NCBI GenBank assembly: GCA_018350325.1
Contig: JAEVLN010000020.1
Coordinates: 186,001 to 250,000, forward strand
DNA from: Globodera rostochiensis
Lineage: Eukaryota > Nematoda > Chromadorea > Rhabditida > Heteroderidae
DNA: 64,000 bases
Direction: 5' to 3'
A program made the position numbers and the translations under genes. The notes beneath the pieces are model-generated. The model was not told the origin of the DNA and searched no databases. It worked only from the letters and a program-made list of their open reading frames with translations. How positions within the stretch are numbered: position 1 is the first letter of the stretch; each line of letters starts with the position of its first letter. Shown here piece after piece: positions 21,702-31,505 of this stretch.

Positions 21702-22782
21702 TACATGTGAAAAAGTATAATATTGCTTAAATATAAGGACCAAGAACATTAAATACTGTACAAAATAATAAAATTAGAAAATGTAATAAAATAAAGCAAA
21801 AATAAACTTTAAAACAAATTTTTGAAGCCAAAAATTTCTATTTACTTACAATTTGATCAGTTGATGGAAATAATTTATGTTATAAAACAAAAAGTTAACT
21901 ATAGAAAATTGTAAGTAAATAAAGCATAATAAAATAATAAAACCCTAACTATATTATCTATTGCTATAGAGGACATAGAATATAAGAAAAACTTACACAT
22001 AATGTCTGTGCGGTTGCGAAAAGATTAAAACCACCAATTCACCAAATAAAACCCATAAAAGTCTAATAAATATTGAAAGAATAAACATAAAACAAAATAA
22101 ATAAATCAAATGGATAAATAATTTTAACCTAGCAAAATGTTCATTTTGTTATGAAAATAAATAATTATTTTCCTTAAACTGAAATTTAGTTGAGTCAGAC
22201 TTGACCCAAAATTTAAATGAATTAAGTATAATGTTAGAATGGATACAAAGCATCAAACACATCTCAACAAAATAAATATTAACGCATTAGGTACAGTTTA
22301 TTAGATTTTTATGTTCAAACGACTTAAGAACAATCCGATTAGCACCAAAAAAATATCGCTTCATTAAATGCTGTACAATTATAAAATTAACGAATGTGAT
22401 GCTTTCAATAATAATAAACAAATTGTAAATCCAACAATTTCTATTTAGACCATTCAGTCAGTGATGCATAAGATACATTTTTTTAATAAATATTAGAAAA
22501 AATAAATAAAAAAACAACATAAAAATCTTTAGTTTTTTAAAATAAATTTACATTAAAACCCGTTCTTAAATAAGTTAAAAATTATAAACAAACAAATACT
22601 TTGAAATAATGCAATCAAAAATAAATATTGATATTTAATACCAACAAACAAAACAGCCCTTGCAAATATTTAATTAAATTTTAAATATAAGTTTTATGAA
22701 TAATTGGAGTACATTATATTCTAAGAATAAAAAGTCTAACATTATTATGAAAATAGATCGTAAAATTAATATTATTAATTAA
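21702..22782. other. A-rich filler
   Basis: Low-complexity A-rich DNA with no island, hairpin or repeat that I recognise. Confidence 0.6.
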
Positions 22783-22896
22783 TCAAAACTCGAAATTATT
22801 TCTTCGCCACTGCGCGTGTCGCCTTGCATGAGACTGCACACTCAATTCTTTTGTGGAGCCATCGACGTCGATGTGTTCAGTCACGTAAGAAATCAT
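22783..22896 (-). CDS. Candidate small basic ORF, 37 codons
   Basis: ATG-initiated on the minus strand, starting MISYVTEHIDVDGSTKELSV and continuing QSHARRHAQWRRNN, stop TGA. About 48% G+C. The basic S-H-x-R-R-H-x-x-W-R-R end loosely resembles the R-x-H-x-M-x(n)-R-R opening of many fungal transcription-regulator-like proteins, a weak similarity. On the plus strand the same bases form an open frame ending at CAC followed by GTAAGAAATC, a consensus donor, so a plus exon is an equal possibility. Confidence 0.25.
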   Translation of the reverse strand: MISYVTEHIDVDGSTKELSVQSHARRHAQWRRNNFEF

Positions 22897-23000
22897 AAAC
22901 TTTTATTTTAGCCTCAAATAAAAAAAACTTGATAATTTAATAAATATCTTTAAGTTTAGAATCCGTTTAAAAATATCAGTTTTAACCAGAGATTACTTAA

Positions 23001-23171
23001 TCGATAAAATTCCAAAATCTTGGAATCATAAATTTCTACGCTCGCAGCACGAGACGAAACGAGAAACGGACCCATGTGCTTAAAAAGTTGTGTACAGAAG
23101 GGATGGGCGCTGAAAACTCACATGAAATAACCTTATTATTAAGATTAATGACTGTACAACTAATTCTATAA
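23001..23171 (+). CDS. Candidate ORF, 56 codons
   Basis: Open between TAA stops on the A-rich strand. The island 23035-23110 encodes NFYARSTRRNEKRTHVLKKL followed by CTEGMGAENSHEI, then a hydrophobic LLLRLMTVQLIL tail before the stop. The first twelve codons are AT-rich and may not belong. Basic, no signal peptide, no known family. Confidence 0.25.
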   Translation, partial: SIKFQNLGIINFYARSTRRNEKRTHVLKKLCTEGMGAENSHEITLLLRLMTVQLIL

Positions 23172-23375
23172 AATAATAAGCCTAAAAATTTTAATAAAAA
23201 AACTAATAATTATTTATTGATCAATATAAAAATAAATCATAAAATAAAAAGTTCTAATTTCTTGTGCGGAATAAAAATAATTATTAATTTGTATAAATCA
23301 AATTTGCCAAAAAGGCCCTGGGTACTAAAAATCATTGATAAAAAAGGAAATTTGAGTTTTACTGTTAAACCAAAA

Positions 23376-23481
23376 TACCGTATTTCCTAAAATATAACGC
23401 CCACCTGAAATATAACTCCCCTTTTTTTGGGGCGGGGTGAAAAATAGGTCTCCCGGGAGTTCTATTTTAGGAAATACGGTA
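23376..23481. mobile_element. Mariner-type MITE, 106 bp
   Basis: Perfect 19-bp inverted repeats, TACCGTATTTCCTAAAATA at 23376-23394 and its inverse at 23463-23481, with TA at both outer ends as the likely 2-bp target duplication. ACCGTATTTCC-type ends with a TA duplication are a widespread Tc1/mariner-type MITE signature. The interior holds a second symmetric stretch (CCCCTTTTTTTGGGGCGGGG around 23417-23437). Non-coding. Confidence 0.8.
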
Positions 23482-24137
23482 GTTGTTTATTATGTGCCCG
23501 AAAGATAGCAGAACATCTCATCATCCATCGCATAAAAAAATGCAAGATTAAAAAAAACACTATTAATGTTTTAAAAGAATGGGCAGCACCAAATGAAGAA
23601 TGGGCAGCCAGCTTTCTATAAATAAATATTTATTAAAAACACACAAAGATGATGCATTTATATCAAAAAAAATAAAAAATAATAATTATACCTTCGCTTC
23701 ATAAAAAAATCAGAGAATAACAAAAAGTTAAACCAAAAAATAACATGCGCAACATCCTATTTTACGCTTTAATAAGAATGTTAAAAATTTTTAAAATATA
23801 AAAATTAATTTAAAAAGTAAAACCCCATCGACGAATTGTTTTTCAAACTAGAAAATGTTTAACAAAAAAGTAGAATTTTTAACTCAAAGTAAAGTTTAGT
23901 AAGATTTTGATTTATTCATATGAATTTTCCTTTAATTTTATGTATTTATCATTTACAAAATTTTAAATAATTAAAATTTAAACCCAAAATTCTTTCCAAA
24001 TTTTGGTGAAATCTGGCAGATATATAAAATATATAGCACCTCACACCACAACATTAAATGAAAAAAATTTTTTAATAAAAAACATTTAGTAAATGTTTGA
24101 TAAAATATTAATTATTTAAATATTCTAGTGAAAAATT
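23482..24137. other. A-rich filler
   Basis: Low-complexity sequence; two near-repeats of GAATGGGCAGC at about 23578 and 23600. No gene recognised. Confidence 0.55.
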
Positions 24138-24224
24138 ATGCTTTTAGATAGGGCAGGTACCATCACCATGTGGAAACCCTTCGCGCAAGAACCATTTGTT
24201 TCTGGGGACGTGCAAAATATGTAA
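24138..24224 (+). CDS. Candidate small ORF, 28 codons
   Basis: ATG-initiated, with a TGA in frame nine bases upstream. It reads MLLDRAGTITMWKPFAQEPF then VSGDVQNM and stops at TAA. Most of it is GC-richer than the flanks. A CTTTTAG acceptor and an AT followed by GTAAAAAATC donor enclose 73 nt in the same frame, so it may be an exon instead of a whole ORF. Confidence 0.2.
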   Translation: MLLDRAGTITMWKPFAQEPFVSGDVQNM

Positions 24225-24687
24225 AAAATCTATAAACGTGTTAAATAATGCCGTGCTTTGACATATTCTTCTATCTTGCGAATCTTTTAGCCTAAATTAT
24301 AAAAAAGTAAATAAACTATTATTATATTTTATGTAAAATCAACAATAATATGTTGACTTTAATATATTCTGAGAAACGACTCAAAAAACTTAATTCAAAA
24401 TTCATTAGTTAAAACATTAAATAACTAAACGATAAATAATTAAAACTAAAATCTTTATTCTAATTTTAAATTTTCATTTAAACTCAAAACAAATTTGAAG
24501 CTAAAAAAAGAAAATTGTTTTGTTTAAACATAGCTGAGACGAAATGCACACTCAAGCCTTCAATAAAAATATATTTTAATTAGGTAATTAAAATTCGCAA
24601 CATTACGTTAATCAACATAATTATTAAAAAACAAAAAATTTAAGAAAAAAATTAAAGATTTAATAATAACAGAAAAGGCACTAATAA
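24225..24687. other. A-rich filler
   Basis: Low-complexity A-rich DNA. No gene or repeat recognised. Confidence 0.6.
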
Positions 24688-24828
24688 AAAACAAAAGTTA
24701 AGATATTTCTTGAATTTAGGCTCCATCATTGCTCAACGGATGCAAAAAACATGTCTTTCCCATGCGACAAATGTAAACAATGGGGCGAATGCCACCCTTC
24801 AGAAGTCGTGGACAATGTGTACTGTTAA
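24688..24828 (+). CDS. Candidate Cys-rich small ORF, 46 codons
   Basis: Open from a TAA to the TAA after a terminal Cys, on the A-rich strand. Residues 22-46 read MSFPCDKCKQWGECHPSEVV then DNVYC. Cysteines at 26, 29, 35 and 46 with His 36 give C-x2-C-x5-C-x10-C, and C-D-x-C-x-x-W is a pattern common to PHD and CW zinc fingers. It may be half of such a finger on one exon. Donor candidates (GTGTAC, GTACTG) lie within the final codons. Without the rest of the domain the assignment is only an inference. Confidence 0.3.
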   Translation, partial: KTKVKIFLEFRLHHCSTDAKNMSFPCDKCKQWGECHPSEVVDNVYC

Positions 24829-25297
24829 TACAGCTTCAATTTTTTGTGTTGAGAGAAGGCAATTTTATTTTTGTTACTATTAATTAAAAGGTAAAATACT
24901 AATTAAATTATTATTTTGTATATAATTTTTAATTTCCTAAAGAAAAAACGCTCACAGTCATTTGTTACCAACCTCTTTATTGAATTTATCAGTGAATGAC
25001 ATTGACAAAAATGGCAAAAAGAAGAAAAAGAAAACGATAAATAAGTCAGAATAGCAGCTTAAATAAACAATTGGTTCTTTAAAAAATTGCTATATTATTT
25101 TTGTAATAAAATTGCATTTAAGCAATGAGCATTATAAATAACTTAAAAACATCAGTTTAATACCAACAATAAAAAATATTCATTACAATTCATTTATTAA
25201 ATATACTTTAACTTTAAACCATCGTAATAAATAAAAGCAGACGGGTTAAAAATTAATATAGAAACTTAATCAACAATATTAATCTTACAGAGGAAGA
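24829..25297. other. A-rich filler
   Basis: No gene recognised. A plus frame with a run of lysines (24950-25050) reads AHSHLLPTSLLNLSVND before AAAAAG-type repeats. Confidence 0.5.
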
Positions 25298-25590
25298 ACA
25301 ATTAGATTAATTTAGAGCGATCAATTTTTAAACGCGCAAAACGAATTTTTAAAAATATTAATACATCAAATTGGAGTTACCTATTAACAATAGTTGCTTA
25401 AATTGATAAGAGTTGGCCGATTTTTAATAACATATTAAGAAATTGTGGCGTAAACTTTAAAAGAAAAAAAGTTAAAATGTCACAGTATAATTAACGTTTA
25501 AGAATATCCATAAACTAAATATGGTAAAATTATTTATAAATGCAAATGCAATTATAATAATCGTGGATTTCCCGCTTATGATTAATTAAT
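25298..25590. repeat. Dispersed repeat, copy A
   Basis: Matches 55325-55578 in inverted orientation. Shared landmarks are GGGAAATCCACGATTATTAT, TTAATTATACTGTGACATTT, AGTTTACGCCA and GCGCGTTTAAAA (as read on the plus strand of the other copy). This copy has about 42 bp (near 25500) that the other lacks. No terminal repeats or target duplication found, so the type is unknown. Confidence 0.7.
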
Positions 25591-28101
25591 TAAATAAGTT
25601 ACTAAGTATATACCTTTAAGTTTTGTAAATAAGCGTGGTGTTGGGTGCAAAGATTTAATTACTTTATAAACAACCGAATTATTTTAAAAAGGCATTAAAT
25701 TATAAAATAATATACCAGTCAATCGATTATTTTTAAATTGAATTTTTATTAATATTTTATTGAACGGTTGAATTTTAGCTTCTTTTGGTCGGCCAACAAA
25801 TAATATAACATAAGTATGTATATTCAAATTATTTTCAATGTTGGGCTTATAAATTTTTTAAAATTGTCATCCAATAAATTATTTACAGATAAGAAGATAG
25901 AATTTTATTTTTCAAATCTAACTTTTAAACGAATTATATGAGGTTAAAAATGATGAAAAAATAAGGAAATAAAAGAACACTAAATTATTAACCAGTTCAA
26001 TACTACAAAAATTTTACAGATTCTTACACATCTGTCACCGATTGTAAGTTCTAATAATATTGACAAAAATTTGAAATATGGTAATAAAAAGTTAGCCTAG
26101 ATACTAAGAAGTAGAAATTGCCAAAATTATAAATGGAAAGTCAAGATGATGAATTGGCGAGAAAAAATAGTTAGGCGCATATTTATATAAGAATTATAGT
26201 GCAAAGCTGCAACGTTATTGTGTTTGTAATAATTCATAAAAAAAAGTTGAATGTACTAATTTAACATATTACTAAAGCCAATAATATAAAACCCAATGCA
26301 ATGATGAGCATCATATTCAAATCTTCTCAAACCAAATAATTTTAGATCCTTGTCCGAACCATATTTAGCCGTTCCATGAGGGTCCTAAGAAGGTAAGATG
26401 GTATCAAAAAACCGTTCACCAATCATGAATTTTGCACTTTAATCGTCTTAATTAAAAAATCTAAATTGAATTAAAGACTGCGGCGGCTGTTGTGAGGTGA
26501 GTAATGAACTGATGTTCTTAATTATAAATGAAATTGCAATTCTAAATATAATAAATTTAAAATTACCAATGATAAATGTCAGCAAAAAGTAACATTTATT
26601 TACAAATAAATTCACAAAAAATAGTCAATGTGCATTAATTTAATCTCATAATAATCAAAATATATACATTAATTAATCACAATGAGCTGTGCTTAGCTAA
26701 AATGTAACAACTAATAGCAAGCAATGGACTTATTTAAAAGAATTAGTGTAAACACAAACAAAAATCTCGAAATCAAAAACAATTAAATTAAATAAAAATA
26801 ATCACTTACAGATAGTCATGATTAAACCACTGCCAAATGGATAATATTAATTTATTAAGCAATAAATTGAAGTTAACATTATAAATTCATAAAGGTTTTT
26901 ATTTATGAATTTGTTTTAATATTTAATATTGTTACAATTAGTAATAACGTTGACTTCTGATTCTGATAAATCGAATTGATTTTTTTATTTTATAAAATTT
27001 AGTTTTTTTATTTGATCTTTTTGATATAAAAGTTTTTTAGTTTTTAAGCCTGGTAAAAGAAATTATTTTTATAAAAGGGTTTAATATTAAATTATATATC
27101 ATCGTGAATTTGTAACTTTATTTGTTTAAAATCTTTTTTATGTTAAAAAACTACAATATGTGTTTCTTGTATATTTTTTAGCGCCATTTTCTTTGCTCAC
27201 CTCGAAGTCAGCCTATCATGAGGCCGGGGTCATGTAATAATAGCGTAATAAATCAATTTTATGTGTTATGTTCTCATTAAATATTCTCTCCAAAACTGTA
27301 TATAATAGGTGTAGAAATTGGAACAATGGATATTTTAATCTAAACATTAAGGAGAGAAATTGAGTAATAAACAAAAGTTGTTAACATTGATAGGAAACGT
27401 AGGGTATTTAATTGATTATAAATTAATTTCACGAACATAAAAAAAGTATTGCTAAAAATAAACAATAAATCACAAATCGTATCCTTAACTTTCTGTATTA
27501 CATACTTTTATTGACATCATTATGCCGTGAATTTCCATCATGTATAAAAATACTTTATATAAAATTCACGAAACTGTAAACAGATTCACCATGTGCTTTT
27601 ACGTTGAATTATGATAATCCGGAAATCTTTTTAGAAAAAAATCATAAAGAAGGATGCTCTAATTTTTTGATTGCAATTTAATAAAGCAAACAAAATTTAC
27701 AAATTTAAAACATGAAACTTATATACCGCTTTTAGCGAAGGACTGTCAACTTCGAATTCAAAATACAAAATTAAACTGAAATTGTTGCTGTACTTAAAAA
27801 AACATCGAGGCCGTGCCTACCTGCAACCGTCCGCAGCAACATGAAATTAAATACACATTTTATTACAAATACTCAAATTTTAATTGAAACAACAAAAGAT
27901 AGCCAAATGCAAGTTATGCACGATAATTAAATAATTAATAATTATTCACTAAAACCTTAGCATATATGATGAAATTGAGCACTTGAAAGTGACTTTGGTT
28001 TTTTAAAAACGTAAAATTTTTTAATCTAATTGGTTAATTACATCAATTAAAAAAAATAAAATGATAATTAAAGAATAATTCTATAAACAAAAAACGATTA
28101 A
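25591..28101. other. A-rich filler with short exon-like islands
   Basis: No gene recognised. At 26346-26392 a 47-nt open stretch (ILVRTIFSRSMRVLR) sits between AATTTTAG and GTAAGATGG. At 26477-26496 twenty bases lie between ATTAAAG and GTGAGTAAT, a perfect donor. A T-rich block runs from 26900 to 27180 and ends at a small island (27180-27240). A second island at 27810-27840 is too short to judge. Confidence 0.4.
26883..26912. repeat. Perfect 11-bp hairpin at a polarity switch
   Basis: AAATTCATAAA and TTTATGAATTT are separated by 8 nt. The filler is A-rich to the left and T-rich to the right, so the hairpin marks an inversion point in base composition. Confidence 0.6.
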
Positions 28102-28200
28102 TACGCGAATTACGCCGCTCTAGCTAAACACGTACGAGGTCTTGTGCCAGCTGAACGACAAACAAATGATTTCAAATACTATCTATCCATTATGATTTGA
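28102..28200 (+). CDS. Candidate ORF, 32 codons
   Basis: Open between TAA and TGA. Reads ANYAALAKHVRGLVPAERQT then NDFKYYLSIMI. The GC-richer part is codons 3-18. A GTACGAGG donor-like site lies inside. No start ATG. Probably exon-like; product unknown. Confidence 0.2.
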   Translation, partial: YANYAALAKHVRGLVPAERQTNDFKYYLSIMI

Positions 28201-28460
28201 CTTAATTTTGTGAATCAAGGCGCGAAGAGAAAAGTAAATAATTTGTATTTAAAAAATGTAAATTTTGACAGACGGTTCGTAATAAAAAATTCATTAAAAA
28301 TATTAACAATTGTTAATTTTCTCACTTAAGAAATTTTCATTTATGCGACTTTAAATAAATTAAATAAATAATAAAACAAAAAATGTTGTACAAAAAAGTC
28401 TCCACAATGGTTAACATCACGCCTTTTAAAACGTTTAAGTAAATGAATAATAAATAGTAA

Positions 28461-28580
28461 TTACACATTGAAAAAATCTCACTTGCTTCAGGTAGTCTGG
28501 CGGGCGAAGCTGCTACCGATGAATTCGTTAACACGAGTTGGGAAAAAGGGCGGCTTAATATTTGTGAAAATACAATATAA
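28461..28580 (+). CDS. Candidate ORF beside the solo LTR, 39 codons
   Basis: Open from TAA to TAA, reading ISLASGSLAGEAATDEFVNT then SWEKGRLNICENTI. About 52% G+C in 28490-28557, with a mixed-polarity composition typical of real protein. The stop lies seven bases before the LTR's left edge. Another frame beginning at 28468 runs into the LTR and owes its length to the insertion. No family recognised. Confidence 0.3.
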   Translation, partial: LHIEKISLASGSLAGEAATDEFVNTSWEKGRLNICENTI

Positions 28581-28747
28581 CGAAATTGTCGCCGGAGGCG
28601 ACTGGTGGAGTGGCGAAAGGACGGGAAAAGAAGTGAGAAGAAAGAAAGAAGCAGGCGGTGAGAGAAGAAGACGGAGGGAGGCGAGCGGATGCTAGTGATT
28701 TTTGGAGTTCCCACCTTTTTCCCCCTTGGGTCTAACCCCAATTTGGG

Positions 28748-28755
28748 TATTTAAG
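28748..28755 (+). promoter_or_regulatory. TATA-like box of the solo LTR
   Basis: TATTTAAG between GGG and CCCC, about 160 bp from the LTR start, followed by a CACTCAC-rich stretch suitable for an initiator. Confidence 0.5.
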
Positions 28756-28849
28756 CCCCATCGTCCCCCCGGAAAACTCACTCACATTCACTCTCATTTC
28801 ACTCTCCAGATAATCATCCGATCACGCTGTTAAACATTTCAAAGCAAAG

Positions 28850-28855
28850 AATAAA
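28850..28855 (+). promoter_or_regulatory. Polyadenylation signal of the solo LTR
   Basis: AATAAA, about 100 bp downstream of the TATA-like box and 64 bp before the LTR end, marking the likely R/U5 side. Confidence 0.5.
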
Positions 28856-28924
28856 GCTTCTAACCCCAGTGGTTGTCCAAAACCCCCTCAACAACAAATC
28901 CCGAAGGTCTACCTCGACAGAAAT

Positions 28925-29992
28925 AAAGGTACATAAAAACAATTTGTCTTTATGTTTGTTTAAAAAGAGATAGCTAATAGATTAGAATCTATACTTGATT
29001 ATGGAATCAAAGAAATAATATGATATATATTTTAATAAAAATCAACGTGCCAAGGTCGCCGCGTTTCAATATCGTCTTTACAATACCGCATTATGGATTC
29101 GAACAAAAATAATACATCAACATTATATTTCAAAATATATATAATTTAACAAAAGGAAAAACCGATTTTACATGTCTGAAAAATCTTATTAAACAAGATT
29201 TAGTTAAGGATTTTAAATATTTATGCAAAGAACATCGGAAATAAATTTTTATTAGTTTAAATTTTTTTATTATACAACTGAAGAAATAAACTAATATCAC
29301 TACACCGAAGAAGTCAGTTGTCATGGGCAAGTCGTCATGAAAATTGTATACGAAAATTAATAATGTTAATCTAAATAAACACAAACGAAAGAATATTTAA
29401 AACATTCCTAATAAATTTTGAAAAAACTTAAATAAATTGAACATACCAAACATTAAATAATTGAAACTTCGCTCAGAAAACACGAGGTTTTTGCTTTGGT
29501 GTTGAGAGTTTGAGTTGTTTACATTTAACACATACGAGCTCTGGCTATTCACCACAATCCTGAGAATCACTTTATTTATTTGAAATATCAATGCTCATCA
29601 TTAAAAGCATATTTAAAATATGGAATTATCTTTCTGATACTTATTTGTAACAAATTATTATTAACTTAAAATCAAAATAAAACCCACCCACTAAAGCCAT
29701 AGATAGAACTAATAAATAAGCAAAAAAAACAAATAAAAACAGAATATAAATGGATTGAAAAATCACCACAGACGTTGACAAGAAAAGCTTTTACCACAAA
29801 ATTAAAAATTGGATCTTTTAAATAAAATATATTACGAGAATAGAAGAAAGAATACATACTATCAAATGTTTTTGATCAATCAGCCGGTCTTATATAGTTA
29901 CAAACATAATAATAGTTCTAGCAGAAAATCCAGACTAGCTGATAAACTCAATCTCGAAACTGAAATTTTAGCTAATATGCATAAAAATATTT
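28925..29992. other. A-rich filler
   Basis: An island at 29045-29105 is open in two plus frames (AKVAAFQYRLYNTALWIRT in one). A GTTCGAATCC tRNA B-box look-alike on its minus strand has no cloverleaf. A 63-codon plus frame ends at 30000. Long minus frames are on the stop-poor strand. No gene recognised. Confidence 0.45.
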
Positions 29993-30058
29993 TAAAATAA
30001 ATAAGATAAATGAATAATGCAAATTTTAAACATGTACGCGAATTGATGGTGGTCAAAG
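29993..30058 (+). repeat. 66-bp dispersed direct repeat, copy 1
   Basis: AAATAAATAAGATAAATGAA then GCAAATTTTAAACA and GTACGCGAATTG-TGGTGGTCAAAG recur at 37654-37719 in the same orientation with a few differences. The flanks are unrelated. Confidence 0.75.
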
Positions 30059-31334
30059 GCGGTTAAATAGGCACTTGTTATTGAAATAATGATCATCTTC
30101 ACAATGTTCGATTGAGTCTGTTGGCTTTTGGCATGATATAAATCTCATGCTTGGGAAGTCAAAAAGAGTTGTGATTGATATGACCACTTCGAAAAAGCGC
30201 ATAGTTGTTGAATTTTAATTAAATTTTTATTTTTCACACATTGATCACACTTATGGATGTCAAAAAATTTGTATAAATTTTCGGGAAGCAAAGCTTAACA
30301 AATTTATCTATTATGGATTAAAACATTATCGTCAATAATTTTGGTACACCATCTACAAAATACAGTTAATTTAAATAATCTAATGTTTAAACAATACCTT
30401 TAAAAAAAAATTCATTATTTACATTTATTGCCAATCTTATATAAAACTCTTAAATAAATAAATATAAATAGTAAAAAATCATAGAGATAAACAACGCCGA
30501 TACAACGCTCGCTCTTAAAACAGTAGCGCGTGTCATTTTAATCAAAGATGCGCTATATTAGTGAAAGAAAATAATTTATTAAACCTAAGCCATAAATCCA
30601 CGTTCAACAGAGAGCATAAATTCGAAGGAGCTCAAATTCATTTCTTAATATTTTTTATAAAAGCACAATTTGCGCATAAACTAAAAATTAAATAAATAAA
30701 TAAGCTTTGCGTAGACCTAATTGTGCAAAAAGAATATATAGGATAAAATTCTAATACTAATATCCTATTGTATGTATGCTGCCAATACAAGTAAATTCTG
30801 GAAGATGGCGATTCTATCACAAAACAAACCCATAAAAAACTACGGCCTGAATTAATAATTGGCTGCGTATAAGAAAATAAATGTTATAAATAATCCCATC
30901 ATTAAAAATTATAAATAAATTTTTTTAATTTTAAAATTAAAAAACAAACAGTAAATGAATTATAAAATCCAATTGTTAAAAGTACAATTTCATGCAATTC
31001 AACTTATTATGCATTCAAAGATTTTGAATTTAAAAATTTGTTGTAGAAATTGGTCCAAACAACAAACGCAACTTTTGGATTAAAAAATAGCTAACTTAAA
31101 ATTTAAATGATATGCTTAGATGTATTACAATTATACAAACATAAAATGTGAGACGGAACTTTGAAAATTTCAAGCGAATAAATTTGGTTTTACAGATAAT
31201 TAATAATTGAATTTCAATAATAATAAAAAAATGTAAAATTAGCGCAAACAAAGTAAAGGTGCAAGCACCACAATAACTGCAAGTCAGAGCGCATCTTCCC
31301 AGCGATAAAATGGGTCAGTACGGTGCACATTTGA
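30059..31334. other. A-rich filler with two small islands
   Basis: 30475-30561 is a 28-codon plus frame (NNADTTLALKTVARVILIKD). 31257-31334 is a 25-codon frame (NNCKSERIFPAIKWVSTVHI) that stops at TGA immediately before, and in frame with, the ORF at 31335. No gene recognised. Confidence 0.4.
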
Positions 31335-31505
31335 GACGTTAACCTATTTACTTATTTGTTAGTTCGATATGGAGATTGGCAAAACTGGGGGCTGGAAGAC
31401 AGACTGCTCACACAGGCGGAAGTCTTAATGATCGCGGCAGCTCGTGTCGAAAACGCGGATTTTTGCTTACAGTATATATTTCCACACATTGTGCATTTAA
31501 TTTAA
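31335..31505 (+). CDS. Candidate ORF with an AEVLMIAAA motif, 56 codons
   Basis: Follows a TGA in frame and ends at TAA. Residues 9-42 read LVRYGDWQNWGLEDRLLTQA then EVLMIAAARVENAD, with strong G/C bias at third positions. The string T-x-AEVLMIAAA is repeated in a second ORF at 42085, and the two DNA copies differ mainly at synonymous sites over those codons. That points to selection on a protein. The family is not recognised; a transposon-borne coding domain is possible. No ATG at the start. Confidence 0.4.
   Translation, partial: DVNLFTYLLVRYGDWQNWGLEDRLLTQAEVLMIAAARVENADFCLQYIFPHIVHLI

Larger units (their letters stand above)
28587..28919 (+). mobile_element. Solo LTR, 333 bp
   Basis: Starts TGTCGCC and ends CTCGACA, so the TG...CA ends extend to a 5-bp inverted repeat TGTCG/CGACA. 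GAAAT flanks it on both sides (28582-28586 and 28920-28924), the 5-bp duplication made by LTR-retrotransposon integrases. G+C changes abruptly at both edges. A TATTTAAG box and an AATAAA signal lie in the expected order, which sets the orientation as plus. No internal domain or second LTR is near, so this is what remains after LTR-LTR recombination. Type not determined. Confidence 0.88.

Noticed and set aside
27180..27240. AYHEAG peptide resembling the FtsH zinc motif
   Set aside because: The second His is absent (AYHEAGVM then stop) and the island is only about 60 bp. Treated as coincidence.
28337..28741. 134-codon minus-strand ORF
   Set aside because: Most of its length is the antisense of the solo LTR plus flanking sequence, joined only by the insertion. 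The frame is a by-product.
29085..29105. tRNA B-box look-alike GTTCGAATCC on the minus strand
   Set aside because: No A box or cloverleaf can be formed upstream. The B box lies in a coding-like island.
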